The notes: generated from the letters alone by a model not told the origin. Positions 11,601 through 33,560 are shown, numbered from the stretch's first letter. The stretch is 64,000 nt of DNA from Aquila chrysaetos chrysaetos (GCF_900496995.4 NC_044029.1:992001-1056000); one strand, 5' to 3'. A program made the numbers and translations.

Positions 11601-14120
11601 ACTGCGCGGTTGAAATGACTGGCTGAGATTCTCACTGCGAGAGGATTAGGCCCTCTCTTGCACGGGTGGCTGTTGGCAATAGATGTTCTGAGACAGCCAT
11701 CCTGCCCTGGAGTCTGAGGCTGATTTCTCCTGTCAGCAATGCCTTGGGTAAGAGGCTCTGCAGAGGACTGCTGCTGTGCAAGCAGCATTCCTGGGAATCA
11801 GGTTGCACACAAAAACTCCCTGCTCAACAATACAGAAAATTCTGCCTTACTGCTCCTGGATCAAACACCACCGCAACGACACAAAACAAAGCTGAGATCC
11901 ACCATAAATCACTCCTCCCTTTTAGACTTCATTGGGAAAAAAAAGAAGTGTTGATAGATTTTATATTTTATCAACAAGCTTCATGCTGGTACAGATCTGT
12001 GTACCCACACAGCCGGCATAAAAGCTGACATAAGCTCAATATTGTCTGTCCTGGCTAAATTATCAAAAATACAATTGTATTTACATGTTTAATCTTAATC
12101 AGACACATTCTATTGAGCGATATGGTTGTGCACAAATCTGTTATTGACTGCAGAACCATGGCCTGGGATCAGCCAACAGTTTTGGTTGGTCTGTGTTATC
12201 CAACCAAGGCTAATCATTAATCAATGCTCTGATTTTTCTTGAAGGAAATGGGCAGCGGGGGAGAAAAATATAAGGAACAATTGTAAGGTAAGCCTATTGC
12301 TCCTGAATATTTTCTTGCAGTTTAGAGCAGGTCCCCAGGGCAGGCAGTTCTTGATCGCTGGGTGCCACAACACCCAGCATCACCTCTTGGAGCTGGAGAG
12401 CTGCCGAGGAGCCACGTAGGTCCCTGGGAACCCCAGTCAGGCTTCATGGAAGTGTAACCAAGGAACGTGGTAACACACAAAGCTTTGGTGCTAGCCCTGA
12501 TGAAGAATGTCTTACTGCAGCCCTGGGAGAACGAGCTTTTTGTCTGCACAGTTTCGTCTTCTGGGTTGTCAGGTGCTTGGCAGCAAAGCTCAGGCAGATG
12601 GAGGTGGGGGGAGATGGTCTGTGTTTCTCTGGGCTTGAGCTAGACACTGCTGGAAGTGCTATGCCAGTGCTGACCTGGCAGGAATGTGAGTGAGTAATAG
12701 TTGCCAGATTATACATATAAATGGTTTATAAAGCAAACACCTCAGTTCTGCTTGCTAGTTCACCCTAGGTAAAGTTTGTTGCTTGGCCATGATTATATAT
12801 CACCAGAAAACTCCACAGATGCCTTTCAGGGCAGCTCAAGCACTCTTAATTCAGCAACCATGAGGGAAGCCCTAGCTCAGCCCACACTGCAGTCCTTCCC
12901 CAGCCCAGTGCACATGTGCCAAAAAGGCCGATGCAGCCTTGCAAACACTCAGAGAGATGGGATGGGAGAAAAAACACATTGTGTGTTTCATCAGGGTAGG
13001 GCTAGGGCCATGCTTTCAGCATGCAAGAAATACCTTTTCACTCAAACCCTAAGGACTCCCCTCCCTTTGGCAACCCAGGAGCCAGGGGAATTGCTCTGCA
13101 GAGAGCAGCAGCCTGGAAGCACTTGGTTTCTGGCACAGGTAGATGGCATGCCCTGGGAGCCTGGAGGTCTGGTGCTCCTCAGGCATGCACAGACAGCAGT
13201 GTATCCCACCATCGCAGGGGGAGTACAGGTGGTAGCCTAGGACCCTCATGCTGGGTGGAGGTTATAGGGCTCGCTGGGCAACAGAGCTCGGTATGCTCCA
13301 TTTAAAAGGCCAGCACATTGCTGCGCACCTTCCTTTCACTTGGTACAAGATGATGAATGCAGGCCTCCTTCCACCACTTCTTCCATCATATTGTACATCA
13401 AGGTGAGTGTGTTGCTCTTCTAACCTTGAGGACAACACAGGCACATAAGTATCCCCAGATACTGCCTCAGCAGAAGCCCAGGACCACAGTTCAGCTCTTC
13501 GCTCCTCCCACCAAAACTCTTTTTTGAATGATTCTCCCGGTGCAACATTTGTCAGGAGTGATCAGTTGTTGCATCAGCATGAAGGTCTTTCGAGTTTCCT
13601 CCTGTCCTACCTGCTAATCACAACCAATGCTTTATGAGATCTCCAACTTCCCAGTATCACCAGTGACATTAAGCTCCCTAAGGGACATAGCAATGTTCAT
13701 TTGGTGCATGCCTGCTGCATCTGGTAAAACAGCATAAAAATCTATGACATAATGATACACATTCAAGTAGCTGTACTTAGGGAAAATGAGGGGGAAAGTG
13801 CTCTATTCTCTCTGCTTCACTAAGGCAGAAGTTTAAATGGGTGTGTTTAAGAGGCCTGATAGCATTCCTGCTCCAGCTGCTTGCTTCTGTAAAATGATGC
13901 CTTTCCTTGCAGTTTCTGCCTAATCTCGGTGGGCACAAAACAACACACAAAAATGCATACCTGGGCGCAAGCATGCACACATAGCAGCCCAGCCACACCC
14001 AGCCTTGCATTGCCTGCCGCGCTTTTTCCTCCGTTGTTGCAATATCTATTAAAACTAGGTAAAAATGCAGGACTTGCAAGGTGTGAGGGTGCTGTTGGTG
14101 GAAATGATAGCAGACAGGTT

Positions 14121-14152
14121 GAGAGAGAGAGAGAGAGAGAGCGAGAAAGAGA
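14121..14152. repeat. (GA)n microsatellite
   Basis: About sixteen GA units with one GC interruption towards the right end. It lies in non-coding DNA. Confidence 0.95.
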
Positions 14153-17100
14153 CTGCAATTGCAAGTCAGGAGTGCCACTGAAAATGGTTTTCCATAGAAA
14201 ATTCACTGCAGGATGTTTAGCATGTGCTACACTGCAATAGGACCCCTCTGCTTCCTTTGTGAAGCCACATCTGAAAGATCTGCACTCTTTAAATGCTGTC
14301 TAGTTCAGTGGCTGCACTTTGTAAAGATGGAGCACTTAAGGCCATAGATTTGAATGCTAGCCAGAGAAATTAAGTACTTGAGAACTGAAGCTGAGGCCCT
14401 AATGTAATCCATTTCATTATCCTCCCTTTAATTCTATCACAATAAAGAGTGGAAATCTCAAAGGGAGAGTTGACAAAATGCAGTCTGTGCATAAAATCCT
14501 ACTCTTACTGTTTTAAGTCTTCTGATGAATGCAAAAAAAATAACTCTTCAAATATGCAGTCTTAAACACTCAGTCGCACATATACAGATGAATACACACA
14601 CACTCTTTCTCACTCCTTTAACCAAAAACCCATCATTCCACGTAAAGTTCAAATGGAAATTTCCACTGATGATTCAGATCAGCTGGCAGGACTCAAAGTG
14701 TCTCTTGATTTGCTGCTGGGATAGTTGCTCTGTCTCACCTCACACCTTCATTTAACTCCTCTCCCGATTTCAGAGAAGCCTGTGGGGACATCTGCCATCT
14801 GACTTCATGGTCACTAAAGGTATTGTAAACTTACCATGTTTGCACGGATCTAAACAAGCAGCAGTGCTGGGTTAGAAAAGAGCATTACACTGTTGAATGT
14901 GAAGTAGAAACTTATGTACTCCAGGAACTTCCAGCCTGGATGCTGTGCCCACGGTTGGGAGGAGGCGAGGTCTGAACTAGACAGAAAATACAGCCAAATG
15001 CCAAGCCTCTGGCCTTGATTATTTTTCCTCCAACCTTCTTGACAACCCAGGAGGTCCCCTAAGCTAGAGAGAAAAACATCAGTGTGCAACCATTATTAGC
15101 AGCCAAATGGAAAGGACTTGGCTGGAAGGAAGGAGGTTTACAAAGCTTCTGGCTAGCAGTATGGAGAGAGAGCATGTGCTTCAATTTGGACCAGTAACCT
15201 CAACTTAAGGAGCCCCTTTCTGGCCTGGCCCTGCTGTGCTCCTTTCCTCCTGGCCCCGGGGTAGGAAGGACAAGCAAGCTCTCCCGTGGGAGCCCTGCTG
15301 TTCTCCAGACCCAGCAGCCCTGGCTGTTTTCTTGGTAAACAAAAGTGACTCCCCCTAAGTGACAGCCATACCCCAGGGAAGGGTTTAGTGAAGGTTTAAT
15401 TGCCAATTAACCTCTTCAGAAATGCAAACACAGCTTCAGCTAATGGTATGAGCAATCCAGGAAAGCATCAGAGATGAGGGATGGCTCTTGGTGTGCGCAT
15501 GATATGGCAAAGGGAAGCTTCAGCCTCCCCACAGCAGGTTCTTCTCCTCTTCCATGGTTGTTGTATTGCCCAATAATCCCTTCCTTGTTCATTATTAACA
15601 AACTCTCATAACAGACATTTGTTTGCAGTAATGAAATACCAACTGGCACACAAGCAGCTCTCCTGAAAAGGCTGTAAAGTGCTTTTTCCAGGAATCCCTG
15701 GCTGTGGATGGGACCTCACCCGAGGGTAAAACCTAGCAGCTGTTAGGCACCAGACAGCGCCGCTACATTTCAGCAAGCACACAATACTCCATCTCTGGGA
15801 CCTGCAGGGAGGTTCATTTAATCACACAGAAAATTCATTGCCTTTGTGCTTACATATTAAAAGGCAAAAGGAATCAATACAAATTTTGGCTCCGACCTTC
15901 CGCTTGGCACACAACACGTTCCGTAGTGTGTGGGATAAGCCAAGGTATATTCTTGGGGGGAAAAAAAAAGCCTATGCTGTATGTGAATGAAGGGATCCCA
16001 CACATGCTATGGATTTGAGCAATATTATTGCTGACTCCAAGGGCTTTATCAAGTTACAGGGCTTTGATGTACATAGCGGTGAAGTTACCATGAGATCTTA
16101 CGTTACATGGGGTTAGCTTTTCCTCAGCCAGAACTGAACTCACACAGTAGATCTGACGCTGTGTTGAACTGGAACCGAACTAAACCAACTTCGGTTCTTA
16201 CCTGACAACCCAAATAAGAACTAAATCCAACCTATAACGATTCACCCGTCTGACCAGTAGTGTCATTTTACTAGAGGTAAAGGCAAAGGAAAGTGGCAAT
16301 CCATGTGCATGATTCTGCCAAACAAAACACACATTCTGGACATGATGGACATGTGTTGTCCATCTCTAGTCTGGTTTCTTTAGCAAACACAGCATCTGTT
16401 GCAGTCCTGTTCTAATTAAAAAAGTCTGCTATTACATAACAGTTGATAATCCCCAATCTCCGGAGCGGTTAATCTAGATGTACACATGGTTAAAACCTCT
16501 GCTGGCCAATTGAAATCTGACTTCCCTAACTACACATTTATAATCATCGAGCAGAGAAATGACACTGTTGAGCCTCTTACTGGTTAGGATGTATCCTAAC
16601 CTTCTAGGACAGCAAAAAAGTTTGACAGGTTTGCCCTAAGCCTAACCATCCTTCTCTTTACTCATCAAATAGATTTAAGACTAATACAGTTAATGACTTG
16701 AAAGAAGTTGTTGAATATAAATGAACCATCTCTTCCTAACAAGCAGTCCTACATTATTAAGCAACAAGAGACTTGCCCAGAGAGCCCAGCAGGATCTCCA
16801 TTTCTTTCCATCATTTACCTCATTCCTTTTTTATCTGTGAACACAGATCCCAGTCAGTCCCTGAATGGCTGAGGTGGGATATGCCTGCAAGCATGCAATG
16901 GAGGGACCTCCACCTGCACAGGGGCTGTAATAGCTTCCTCTGGCAAGAGGCTTCAAAGCACAGAGGTGTCTCCTAAAATGCCATCAAGATGAGGAGAGCC
17001 ACGTGGGAACTGCTGAGGCAGCTCACATCTCCCCGACACCCTGAAAACACAAGGAAAGCAGAGCTGGAAGCAAATGGCTTGGACAAGCACCTGTCCATCA

Positions 17101-18988
17101 GCCGGGAGAAGAGCCTGCACGACCATATTGCACTGCAGCATGAACAGCAAAGCAAAAAACCAGCCCTGGGGCAGCTTAGGGACCTGGTTGCAGGCTGCTT
17201 GGTGGGGCAAGGCTGGGGAGAAGTGAGCAGGGCAGAGTGCAGAAGGTGCTTAGAAAGGGGGATGCACGCATGAGACCTTCTTGGTGAAAACAGGGAGTCA
17301 GACATGTAGGAATGGCTAAAGGTGGGGGGAGAAGATGGGAGGTCCCCAAAAAAGCACCCAATAATGGAAGCTTAATAATGCAACGCATTCTGGGGCATGC
17401 TGAGCACGAGGAAATCTTGCTCGGGGAAGATCTCAGCAGAACTTGGCAGGCCTGCGCCAGCTGCAGGAGTGAAGCACAGAGTTGCCAGTTAATTATGTGA
17501 AGGGAGGCCTTGGCTGATGCTTCCAAAGGAGTCAGTCAGTCCATGTGGAGAGGCCTGAAGGCAGGGAGGGAAGCTGCACTCAGGCACTCGTGGGTGGAGG
17601 GGCTTCCCTACCCCAGGACCTGCAGGGAGATTCCCTCTCCCTCAGCCACAGGAGAGGTGGCTCCCCAGCTGCGTGCCCCCGTGGGCACCACCACCCCAAG
17701 ATCTCCGCCACCGAATGCTTCCAAAGGTTAGTGGAGTCCCTTCGTCAGCTTTATCTGATCAAATGGTGGGAGTGGACCGGGTAATGATACAATCCTGCAG
17801 ACAACACAGAAGAGCAGAAAGATGCAAGCTCTGCCTATCCGGGCAGGGAGATTTTGCTGTCATGCTGAGCAGGCAGGCTAACCTGCTCTGGTGTACCAGT
17901 ACAGCCTTGTACATCAGGCAGTCATGGCTTCTGCCGCGGGGCTCAGCCCATTGCCCACTTCAGTCACATAGAAAAGCCTTCCAGCTGAAAGCACACAAGC
18001 TCACAAGCTGTTTCCTTCTATCCGGGGTTCATTTTAAGGCTCAGCATGGCTTCTGGTGCAGTTACCTTACTTTAGCAAAGCAGGCAGAAATTTACATATT
18101 TGTCCTGCCACTGCAAAGGCCAAGGAGATGAGCATTCAGATCACAGAAGCCACTTCAAGGCAAGGTCACCCAGCCATGGTTGGCTTCAGATCTCTACTTG
18201 TCAAAGGTCTTTTCCCCACCAAGAGAGATAACAGCTCCATGCAATTCACCATCCAGCTATAAGAGGGACTTCCCCCCCCCATCAGTCCTCCTCTTTATCC
18301 CTGTATCTTCACATGTCAATAATTACTGCACAGTACTCTCCACAGACTTCAGCATATTTTTGGATGTTAACCCACAAGTTCTTTGAGGCAGAACAGCATC
18401 TTCCTCTGCGCATTTTCTGTGCTACCCGTGTAAATTGGTAATACACGGTCCTATAGATCTCAGGTGATCAGAGAAGCAAAGGGCTGACACAGCTAACAAA
18501 GCTGAACACTTCCACCAGGAGGCTGCCCTGGCCCAAGTAGGAGAAGCTAAAGAACACAGCAAAGGAGGAGAGCTCTCAGTTTTTATCCATGTGTCCTGCT
18601 TGGCACAGGACAAGCAAACACTGCTGGTTCAGCGGCTCTGCCTCCCTTTCCAAGAAAGGACAGAGCAATTAGCAAAAAAAGAAAGTCCTATTTGCTGTGT
18701 AAGATACAGAGATAAAGACACTCACCAAAAATTTCATTGATACTATGCCCTCCAGCAAGCTGCCTTCCCATTGCACAACAGGTTTATCAACAACAGAAGG
18801 CTAACAGGGTCCTGCACTAGCCACATCTTCCTCTACATCTGCTGCTTCTACCAAATTCAAGATAGCCACAACTGTCTGCTATAGGATTTTCAAAGGAACA
18901 CAACAGTCACATACTCGCAAATAGTCCATGCAAATACAAGACCAAGATGACCAGCGACAGCAATTCCAGCAATTCCCCTTCCATCAGC

Positions 18989-19267
18989 TTAACACAACCC
19001 TGATGGAGAGGGAGATTCCTCACTAATCACCAAGTGCTGTTCACTAGCCAGACCAGGTGGCAGCATCTGACCTGTGAAAGCAGCACTGGCATTTTCAAGG
19101 AGTGGAGGTAGCCTGGCATTCAGAGGATGGATCTTCAAAAAGTCATCTTCTGAACTAGATAGAGGCAGTACAGCTGGAGTAAAGAAGTCATCTCTGAGTG
19201 GGAGCCTTGGAAGAACCAAAGGGTCACAAAACACTAGCATGCTTCGCAAGGAAAGGCTCTTTAACAA
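18989..19267 (-). other. Unassigned minus-strand open frame, possible terminal exon
   Basis: A 92-codon open frame ending in TAA. Its translation has a Ser/Pro/acidic composition with blocks such as PLSSSEDDFLKIHPL and ISEESPSPSG, which looks more like a disordered protein tail than random translation. I do not recognise it, see no strong acceptor at its upstream side, and cannot exclude chance. It lies on the same strand as GPRC5A and DDX47, between them. Confidence 0.15.
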
Positions 19268-22200
19268 ACTCAGTTGAGATGAGCAAGCCTGGATGCAGCC
19301 AGCCAGCTGAACACAAGCAGAAATGAGGCGATCTCTAAATTTGATCTTAGAGAGAACAGACTAGCAAATCTATTTCTGACATTTCTTCCATAGATCTTTT
19401 ACAAACCATTCCTCACTACGTTATCCATTTTGGAGAGCATAGCCAATAATTTGTTTGCATTTTTAAAGTTTGCATTTTTATCTAAATTTTTCTTGAAAAT
19501 TGGAAAGGCAGCTCCAAGATTCCTAGTTAGCACTAAAGCAATTTTCACCAATGGGTAGAAAGAGCCTAAACTAAAGATACACTCAAGTCATGTATGTGTA
19601 TCCAATGGAAAACAGTCCATAGCTCTGCAGAATCTCCAAGAGGCATCTCAAGACCTGCAACTGCAGAAATGGAAAGCTGATTCTGCCTGGGCTCTGTCAA
19701 AGGAGTCTGTTAGGCTGTCTGCTTCATATTCTTGATCGTGTTTGGAGACCAGTCCTTAACAACCAAAGAGAGCCTCTGGCATGCACCAGGATAAAGGTTT
19801 AGCACACCTGTAAGCATACACATGAGCAGCAGTAATAGGAAATCACTCACTAGTAGCAAATTTATCATTCTGAATACATATTGAGGTAGAAGAAGTATTA
19901 CTTCCCTGCTGATGATACATCAAGCACAGAAGCTGGCAAAGACAGATCAGGCTGGGTATCTCCTGTTATAAATTCCCTTCATCTGAGCTACAATAAAGAC
20001 AGTAGAAGACCAAGTATATCCAATTACATGCTTGACTGGGGTACCTTAATTTCTGTTGCTTTAAATAAAATTGAATGAGCCTCCACACATTCTCTCCCAG
20101 GCTTGCTCCATGGATCTTGTGTCCCCTTACATTGCTACTGCAGGAAAGAAGGTACTTTTGTGACTGCAACTCTCATTGTGCAAAAGACTTTTTCCTACAT
20201 GAAAGCCAAGAAATTCCATGTTCTAGCCCTGTTCATGGGATGGAGCACATGTACAACAAAATCCACACAAAGGAACGATTTTCATCTGGAAAGCCAGCAT
20301 AACCAAAGCAATTCAACCTTATCATACAACCCTCCCTCTACCTCATACAGATGACTTGCAGAGCAAGTTTTGCTATTTGCCGTTCTTTACACAGAGACAT
20401 GTTTGTGGGTGAAAATCTCGAGGATTAAAGGGGACTTAAATCAATCCAAATGGGAAACACATGCCAAAAAAACTGTCGTCTTTGACAATATCAAATAGGG
20501 AGGAGGAAGTGATGGACAGAAGGAATAGTCTCTGTGAGAGGCCTGTCAACAGGGTTCTTTTTCTGCCTTTGCTAGGATTTGAATGGAAGACAAAATATTT
20601 CCCCCTTTTTGCATAGAAAGCCCACATTGCATTTCCCTTTCCTCAGAAAACTTTAGCAAGCACTAAGCCCAAGGGAAGGCAGAAACTTTTGACAGTCCTA
20701 CCCCTAGACTTTATTTTAGGGAGAGGCAACAGAGCAGCATGTACATCTCTGCAACAATGAGGATCCTCCAGCAGAGAAGGCAAAGATAAAAATAGTCCTC
20801 TTCCCTTTCAGCATGCAAAATTACCCCATGTTAAGCTCTAGTAAACACAGCTTTAGGCTTCTAGATGCTTCCCTGAAAAAGTGCTGAACAAGCTCCAAGA
20901 ACATCCACCCCTCCCTGAGGACCTACAATGTCAACAGCTGGAGACTGCACAGTGCCGCTGTCTCCTATTGCACAACTAGACGTGACCTTGGCACAGTCCA
21001 ACACACATCCTACCATGAAACATGACATATACTTGATTATCATGTTCAGGAAGGCATGTACGTGTGCCCGAGGGGGGCTTTGGAAGCAGAGAAAAAGTGC
21101 TATTGTCATCATTGTAAGTTTCCATATCTGAGGGGTCCTCAGGAAGAGATACGGCACTGGAGGCATGGCTGTATTCATCCCTGGGCCAGAGAGCAAGCAA
21201 CCATTCCCATTTCTTAGGTGCCGGAAGACTGAAACATCCTTAGCTCTCCCTTTTAAATATTGTTATTCAGAAGGAGCTTTCACAGTCTGACCAGGAAAAA
21301 AAAGCCATCTGAAGACTGAGAAAGTGTCTTCTAACCTTTTTTTTTTTTTTTTAAAGCTCAGGAGTTAACCCCAAAGCTTGGGTTTCTGTCAGAAACTTAT
21401 GTTCTGATTCTCCGTGTTTACACAGTCACAGTTTTTTTTCCCCCCAAATCTACTAGTAAGTGCGTAAGCAAGAGCAGTAAGAATTCATAGTGACTACACA
21501 GACTACCTCTGGCACCAAAGCTGGATTTTTACAGCATTTCCTCTGCACCGTTTACAAGAATTGCTCACTTGGATGTTTACAGAAGCTCCTCACATGCCAT
21601 TGCAGGCAAACCACAACTTCACATTTATAAAACATCAAAATGTTTGGTACCTGCCTGTGTCTTTCACAGGTCATGCAATCAATTCCATTCCTTTTTAAGT
21701 ACTTCCAAGGGCTTTTAAGTATGGTGGACATTTTCCTTCTTCAGTGCTTGGCTAAACTGGGAATGTACTAATTTCAGTCCTGCTTTCTAAACTAAGGCCT
21801 TCCAGACTCCCAATCACTTCTTACTCTGACAGTTCCTTCCTAAACTTGAGCCTCTTCTCAGCACAAGTTAATGGTGTTGCTAGAAAGTCATCATACTTAG
21901 CTCTCCCTCTTGGTCATCTCTACTTTTTTGGGGCAAGGGGGAAGGCAGGCTGCCAGGTCCTTGAACAGGCTGTGTTCCTTATCATTATTTTAAGCAGACT
22001 TAGGCTTAGGCTGCCACCACAGAAAAAAGCCCTGCATTCCCCACCTTGGTTCCCAGCTGTGCTTTTCTGCCCATGTCTTCCCTTGCAGCCCCTAGGCAGC
22101 AGGTGCATGGCACTGGGGAACCGAGACACCAAATCCATTTCAGACAGGTCAATTCAGCACAGCATCTGCTCTGGACTACTGTGTGGTTGCAGGGACTGCT

Positions 22201-24378
22201 ACTTTTTGCAGCTATCCTCACTTATGTTGAAGTCAGTTATCCACACTGACATCAATGTTTAATTTTACACCTCCCCTTCAAAGGATTGTCCTGCTTCTGC
22301 TAGCTCTAGAACATTTAAGTGAAAGACACTACATCCCCATTCTTTACTGTCCAAGTTAGTCACCTACACATTATTAAAAATCGAAACTATAAAACATTAT
22401 TTAAAATATATAAACAACCATGTTCTCATTATGGACTTGGAAAGTGCAGAATTGTTTCAAACTGCAAACAACCCCCCCGCAAACATCTTTCGAGAACGCA
22501 GTTTTTGTTGAAACTTCACTTGAGTTTCAACCACAAAAAATGACAGGCTGTGTTAGCCCAATCCTACCTTACGTCACACTAAGGTTAATCCTCCACTTCA
22601 GCTCCCTGCTGTGCAGACTCGAGGTTTGCAGAGAGGTGTGCTTCAGAACTGCCCCTCAAGAGTCCTCCTGACTGAACAAACACACTGGCATCAGTTGATG
22701 TACAAAAGTATGCAGCCACACACATACCAGTGCTGATATTTTCTGAACTATTTCTGATATTTCTTTTATCCAGAGACAGACAGGTCTCGCTCCATTCTTT
22801 TCCCCTCACATTTCATTAGATCAGCTACAGATTTTGCTTTAGCCTGGCTGCAAATTCTGTTTTGACCAAATACATCTTTAGACACTCCCTATTCCACTTC
22901 AGTTATACAAACACCCTCTGACCTAGCCCTCATGGCGTAGTCACAGTAAGAGACTATTTCCTGCCCCTCCAACCTGTTGAGATATTTTTAGTGGAAATTG
23001 AATGCACATACCTGTGGCAGGTGAGGCACCAGTGAGAATGTGGGTGTGGTGAGACCTTTGCTTTTCTAGTGTCAAGTGTTTCTACAGCTTGTCATTCTAA
23101 CTCAAGGGAGGTGGCCAGCTGTCTAGGAGTTACTCCTCTCAAGGAGGCTCTGCACCCTTTTACAAGGAGCAGCTCTATGTCTCTCCTCTGTTATTCTTGC
23201 AACTGCAGAGAAGGGATAGAGAATCTTTGATCCCATCAAGGGGCAAGACAGATCCCCTCTGCTGTTGCAGCCTTCCACACAGGAAAGAATGCAGAGAGAT
23301 GCTAGAGACCCCACCAATCTGTTAAAGAAAGCCTCATACTACTTCTGAGAGGAATGACCCTGCCCTACCTCCTCCAGCAGTAAAATTGCCCTTCACATCA
23401 CTTTACAAGATTGGTTCAGGACTGACTCTGCATGCCACCCATTACATAGCTGGGAGTAACACTAAGAGGTTTTCCAGAGACCCAGGAGCCTCAGAGGGCT
23501 TCAGTATTCATTTGCTGAGAGCGGGACCAACCCTGTCCTGCTCATGAAGGCTAAGAAATTTTGTTCAAGCATCCAGCAGCACAGAGGACCAGTTGGGAAG
23601 AGTTCCCTTGCTTCATGGAGAACAAGCATTTGCATCTCCACCCATATGCTAACTCATTTTATTCCTCTGTCTCTGGTGCATTCTAGGGCTGTTTCCTCTT
23701 ACCTGTGGGGATCCCTACCAAAGGGCCCTGTAGAATTAACATGTTCTCATTACTGGGCTTCCACCCCTGCCTCTCTGCACTAGGACACATGCAGGATGCA
23801 CACTCTCTTTCTAAGAATGCTCTTAGCAGTCAACACACCCAAGATTTGTACCCTTACTTATCTGCCACTGATCTTAGACTGCTTTAGAGCTATCAAACTT
23901 CAAGGTGACTATTCAGGAGATTTGAGTAAATTGCTACAAAAAAAAAAAAAAGGGATAACATAAGAACACTGGCACTCTTCTCACACAGAGGGTATGTTTG
24001 TTTCTCATGAAGACAACAGAGCTGTTTTAAATAAAAAAGAAAAATAATGTTCCCCTTAGTTTTAACCATGCTGGTTTTTGTAATTTTGCAAAATGTGCTG
24101 CCCCAAACAAAAGTATAAAAGCATTCTAGCATACGTGTGTATATTAGACTTAATGTTGACACAATAAAGTAACCATTGTGCTCATCTTGACTACTGCAGT
24201 AGTTTCTGCTTTCCATTTAAATCTAAAAAAGAATCTTTTGAACATTGTTTTTCATGTAGCAGAAAATCCAGCTTATGAATGGTTCTAACAGACATTAAAT
24301 TTTCATGTTGAGTGATCACAAAGGAGCTTCTGGCCCTTCTCTGCCCACCCACCAGCAGAAATGTCCAGTGTGAAAATT
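19268..24378. other. Intergenic DNA between GPRC5A and DDX47, right part
   Basis: AT-rich non-coding DNA with homopolymer runs (T near 21,338-21,352; A at 23,937-23,952). A minus-strand frame at 20,976-21,200 follows a reasonable acceptor but has no recognisable product. Nothing else stands out. Confidence 0.45.
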
Positions 24379-24384
24379 TTTATT
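24379..24384 (-). terminator. DDX47: Candidate DDX47 polyadenylation signal AATAAA
   Basis: A canonical AATAAA in minus orientation, 959 bases downstream of the DDX47 stop codon. It is the first canonical hexamer I find after the stop, so the 3' UTR probably occupies 24,385-25,342 and ends shortly beyond the signal. Confidence 0.5.
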
Positions 24385-25342
24385 GCCAGTGGGAACGAGC
24401 ACAAACCAACTGGTTTGATATGACGACAAGTACATTTATCCCATTCTTGCAGAAGTCTCCTTATACAGCACTGAACTCTGCCTAAGGCAGAAAAATAAAT
24501 AGGGGAACAGAAAGAGCCTCTACAGTACCTGTTTTTCTTCACCACCAAGCTCGTGAGCTGCTTTCCTATGTAAATACTACCCTCTTGTGTTGGTTTGTAA
24601 GTACTACAAGAATCAGCCACAAAAAAAACCCCCAAACCCAAACCTCTCCTTGATCTTGCCAACCACTACAGATTCTGGATGGAATTCCAGGCAGTGAATA
24701 GCCTAATCCTACCAAAACAGGTTCTCTCTGTGCTGCGCCACTCTTCAGCTGACACATCTAAGGTACTGATGTCACGTCTGAATCGCCAAGATTGACCTAA
24801 GAAGAAAACCTTCTGGCAGAGCTCAAAATGAGCAGAACATGGCAGTGATAAGACAAGGAAAACCAGGTAGCTTTAAAATTAAGCAAAATATATTTGGAAT
24901 TCTCCACACCACATGTCCCTTCACTGAGGCAAGGTCATCACAGCTGTGCTGTGGAAACACAGTTACTTTTAACTTTTTCCTCTCTTTCTTCTGACAGACC
25001 TATCTGCCCCAGGTGCACTTGGTGACTTTGGGTAGTGAGACAGGCTGCAGCAGTGGGAAAGCTGCATTCACACTGCACCTCTCTGTGAATGAGCAGGGCC
25101 AGACCACAGCTGCTTTCAGGTCCAGAGGTGATGGTCTGGTGTCTCTGAAAGGAAGACTGGTCCCATGGTACCACAATGGGCCAAGCTCAGTCTGTAACTG
25201 GTGAAGCAGAAGAGAGGAAGTTGCTTTCCAGGTGGACTGCCCAATTTCCTAAGCAGTTCTGAAAAAAATCCACTGGAGGTGGCTTGGTAGACTGTTTTTG
25301 CCGAGCTCACGTAGCCACAAAAAAGTCTGTCCAAATAGTGAA
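24385..25342 (-). other. DDX47: Probable DDX47 3' UTR
   Basis: Sequence between the stop codon and the proposed poly(A) signal. Open frames inside it are short and unrelated to the helicase. Confidence 0.45.
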
Positions 25343-33313
<7,971 letters not shown>

Positions 33314-33560
33314 TTTGCACCGTCCCCGCCTGAGGCAGCGCAGAGCACTCTGGGAGCTGTAGTCCCGCCCTCTCTCCCTTGGGGCGTTACGGGATTTGCA
33401 GTTCGGAGGAAAGAGCCAATCGGAGCGGGCGGGGCGGGGCTCGAGGGGCCGCGCGCGGCGGCCGTTACCCGCTGGGGCGGTCGCTATGGCCGCTGCTGTG
33501 GGCGGCCGGAGCCGGGCGGGCCGCGCTGCGATGGCGGTCGCGCTGCCGTGAGGTACGGGC
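33314..33560. promoter_or_regulatory. DDX47: DDX47 CpG-rich promoter
   Basis: GC- and CpG-rich DNA directly upstream of the DDX47 ATG, without a TATA box. It holds a ZNF143/THAP11-type element at 33,345-33,363, a CCAAT at 33,415-33,419 followed by GC boxes (GGGCGGGGCGGGG), and the ATG lies in a YY1-like AAAATGGCGGC context. Such TATA-less islands often fire in both directions; a divergent plus-strand transcript is possible but no plus-strand gene is evident. Confidence 0.75.
33345..33363 (-). promoter_or_regulatory. ZNF143/THAP11 (SBS2-type) element
   Basis: The minus strand reads ACTACAGCTCCCAGAGTGC, a full match to the ACTACAnnTCCCAG core with its RTGC extension. This element is common in housekeeping promoters. 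A weaker partial copy (ACTGCAAATCCCG on the minus strand) lies about 30-40 bases further upstream. Confidence 0.8.

Larger units (their letters stand above)
6961..18988. other. Intergenic DNA between GPRC5A and DDX47, left part
   Basis: Twelve kilobases of unique-looking, moderately AT-rich DNA with only short open frames. Apart from the foldback repeat at about 8.2-8.6 kb and the GA tract at 14,121, I see no gene, intact transposon or RNA gene. Regulatory elements or 5' exons of GPRC5A could be hidden here. Confidence 0.5.
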
